Below, piece after piece: positions 5,952 through 6,086 of a stretch of 6,086 nucleotides of DNA (within the stretch, counting starts at the first letter, position 1; every line of letters starts with the position of its first letter). Origin of the DNA: Eubacteriales bacterium (lineage in GTDB: Bacteria; Bacillota; Clostridia; JANYKE01); assembly GCA_025361685.1 (NCBI GenBank), contig JANYKE010000139.1:1-6086 (forward strand), written 5' to 3'. The notes beneath the pieces are model-generated. The model did not search any database. It saw only the letters and a program-made list of their open reading frames with translations, and had not been told where the DNA came from. The translations under genes were made by a program, and so were the position numbers.

Positions 5952-6086
5952 TTCATAATCGCATGCTTCTCTATAATATTGAAGACGCTCTTCGTAGAGT
6001 TTGTATAAATTATCAATATCACAACTAATAAGAGGACGCTTCGTTTTTTCTTCATCAACAGCAAGAATCACCGGCTCGACGTGCTC
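5865..6086 (-). CDS. aroK: Probable shikimate kinase, C-terminal part (5' end outside window)
   Basis: The minus-strand frame is open through the right edge (EHVEP precedes the internal GTG at 6071), so only the last 73 residues are visible. The pattern KRPLI, then a spacer with helix DNLYKLYEERLQYYREACDYEL, matches the lid and C-terminal helices of shikimate kinase: RPLL with the ATP-binding-type Arg, then R-x-x-x-Y-x-x-x-A-D. That enzyme makes shikimate 3-phosphate in aromatic amino acid synthesis. The Walker A loop is outside the window, and another P-loop small-molecule kinase remains possible. The final 28 residues (from LAEEG to the TGA at 5865) lie wholly antisense to the aspartokinase end. 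They still give a plausible closing helix (SIDGIVAVIAL), followed by about ten residues unlike the family. Confidence 0.55.
   Translation of the reverse strand, partial: EHVEPVILAVDEEKTKRPLISCDIDNLYKLYEERLQYYREACDYELAEEGVVNSIDGIVAVIALHTDHDTYLG

Noticed and set aside
5981..5993. Hairpin GAAGA-CGC-TCTTC past the aspartokinase stop, as a terminator
   Set aside because: The stem is only 5 bp and no T-run follows; the later T-run near 6044-6049 has only a 3-bp GC-poor stem before it.
541..6086. Stop-codon reassignment (TAA as sense) to explain murB
   Set aside because: hprK, aspartokinase, the oxidoreductase and murB itself all end at TAA at the expected family C-termini, so TAA acts as a normal stop here.

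Overview
The window looks like a chromosomal segment of an AT-rich Gram-positive anaerobe of the class Clostridia, plausibly Lachnospiraceae. The basis is the minus-strand gene order hprK-murB-yvcK-whiA, a classic Firmicutes neighbourhood, the YvcK form with two N-terminal membrane helices, Shine-Dalgarno sequences, and consensus sigma-70/sigma-A promoters. The placement is inference from gene content; no 16S or database comparison was possible.

Layout from left to right. (1) Positions 2-544 (+) are the C-terminal part of a Gfo/Idh/MocA-family oxidoreductase cut by the left edge. (2) Positions 4370 down to 541 (-) form one tight operon: hprK (HPr kinase/phosphorylase), murB (UDP-N-acetylenolpyruvoylglucosamine reductase, interrupted by an in-frame TAA), yvcK/glmR and whiA. 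Junctions are 14 nt, an 11-nt overlap and 2 nt. A TTGACA-N17-TATAAT promoter sits just upstream of hprK. (3) Positions 4371-4592 are a divergent control region with the hprK promoter, one good and one weaker promoter for the next gene, and a degenerate 13-bp tandem repeat. (4) Positions 4593-5951 (+) encode a monofunctional YclM/ThrD-type aspartokinase with two C-terminal ACT domains. (5) Positions 5865-6086 (-) are the C-terminal end of a probable shikimate kinase entering from the right edge and overlapping the aspartokinase antisense by 87 bp.

The central operon links carbon-source sensing (HprK acting on HPr), peptidoglycan precursor synthesis (MurB), routing of carbon to UDP-GlcNAc (YvcK/GlmR) and a division-linked DNA-binding protein (WhiA). 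It is unusual in four ways: murB carries one nonsense codon with all downstream coding intact in the same frame; WhiA is about 100 residues short and lacks its first LAGLIDADG half; rapZ, usually between murB and yvcK, is absent; and both convergent gene pairs abut or overlap with no intergenic terminator. I found no mobile element, CRISPR array, tRNA or rRNA, and no clearly new multi-gene system. The altered operon is the part worth following up.
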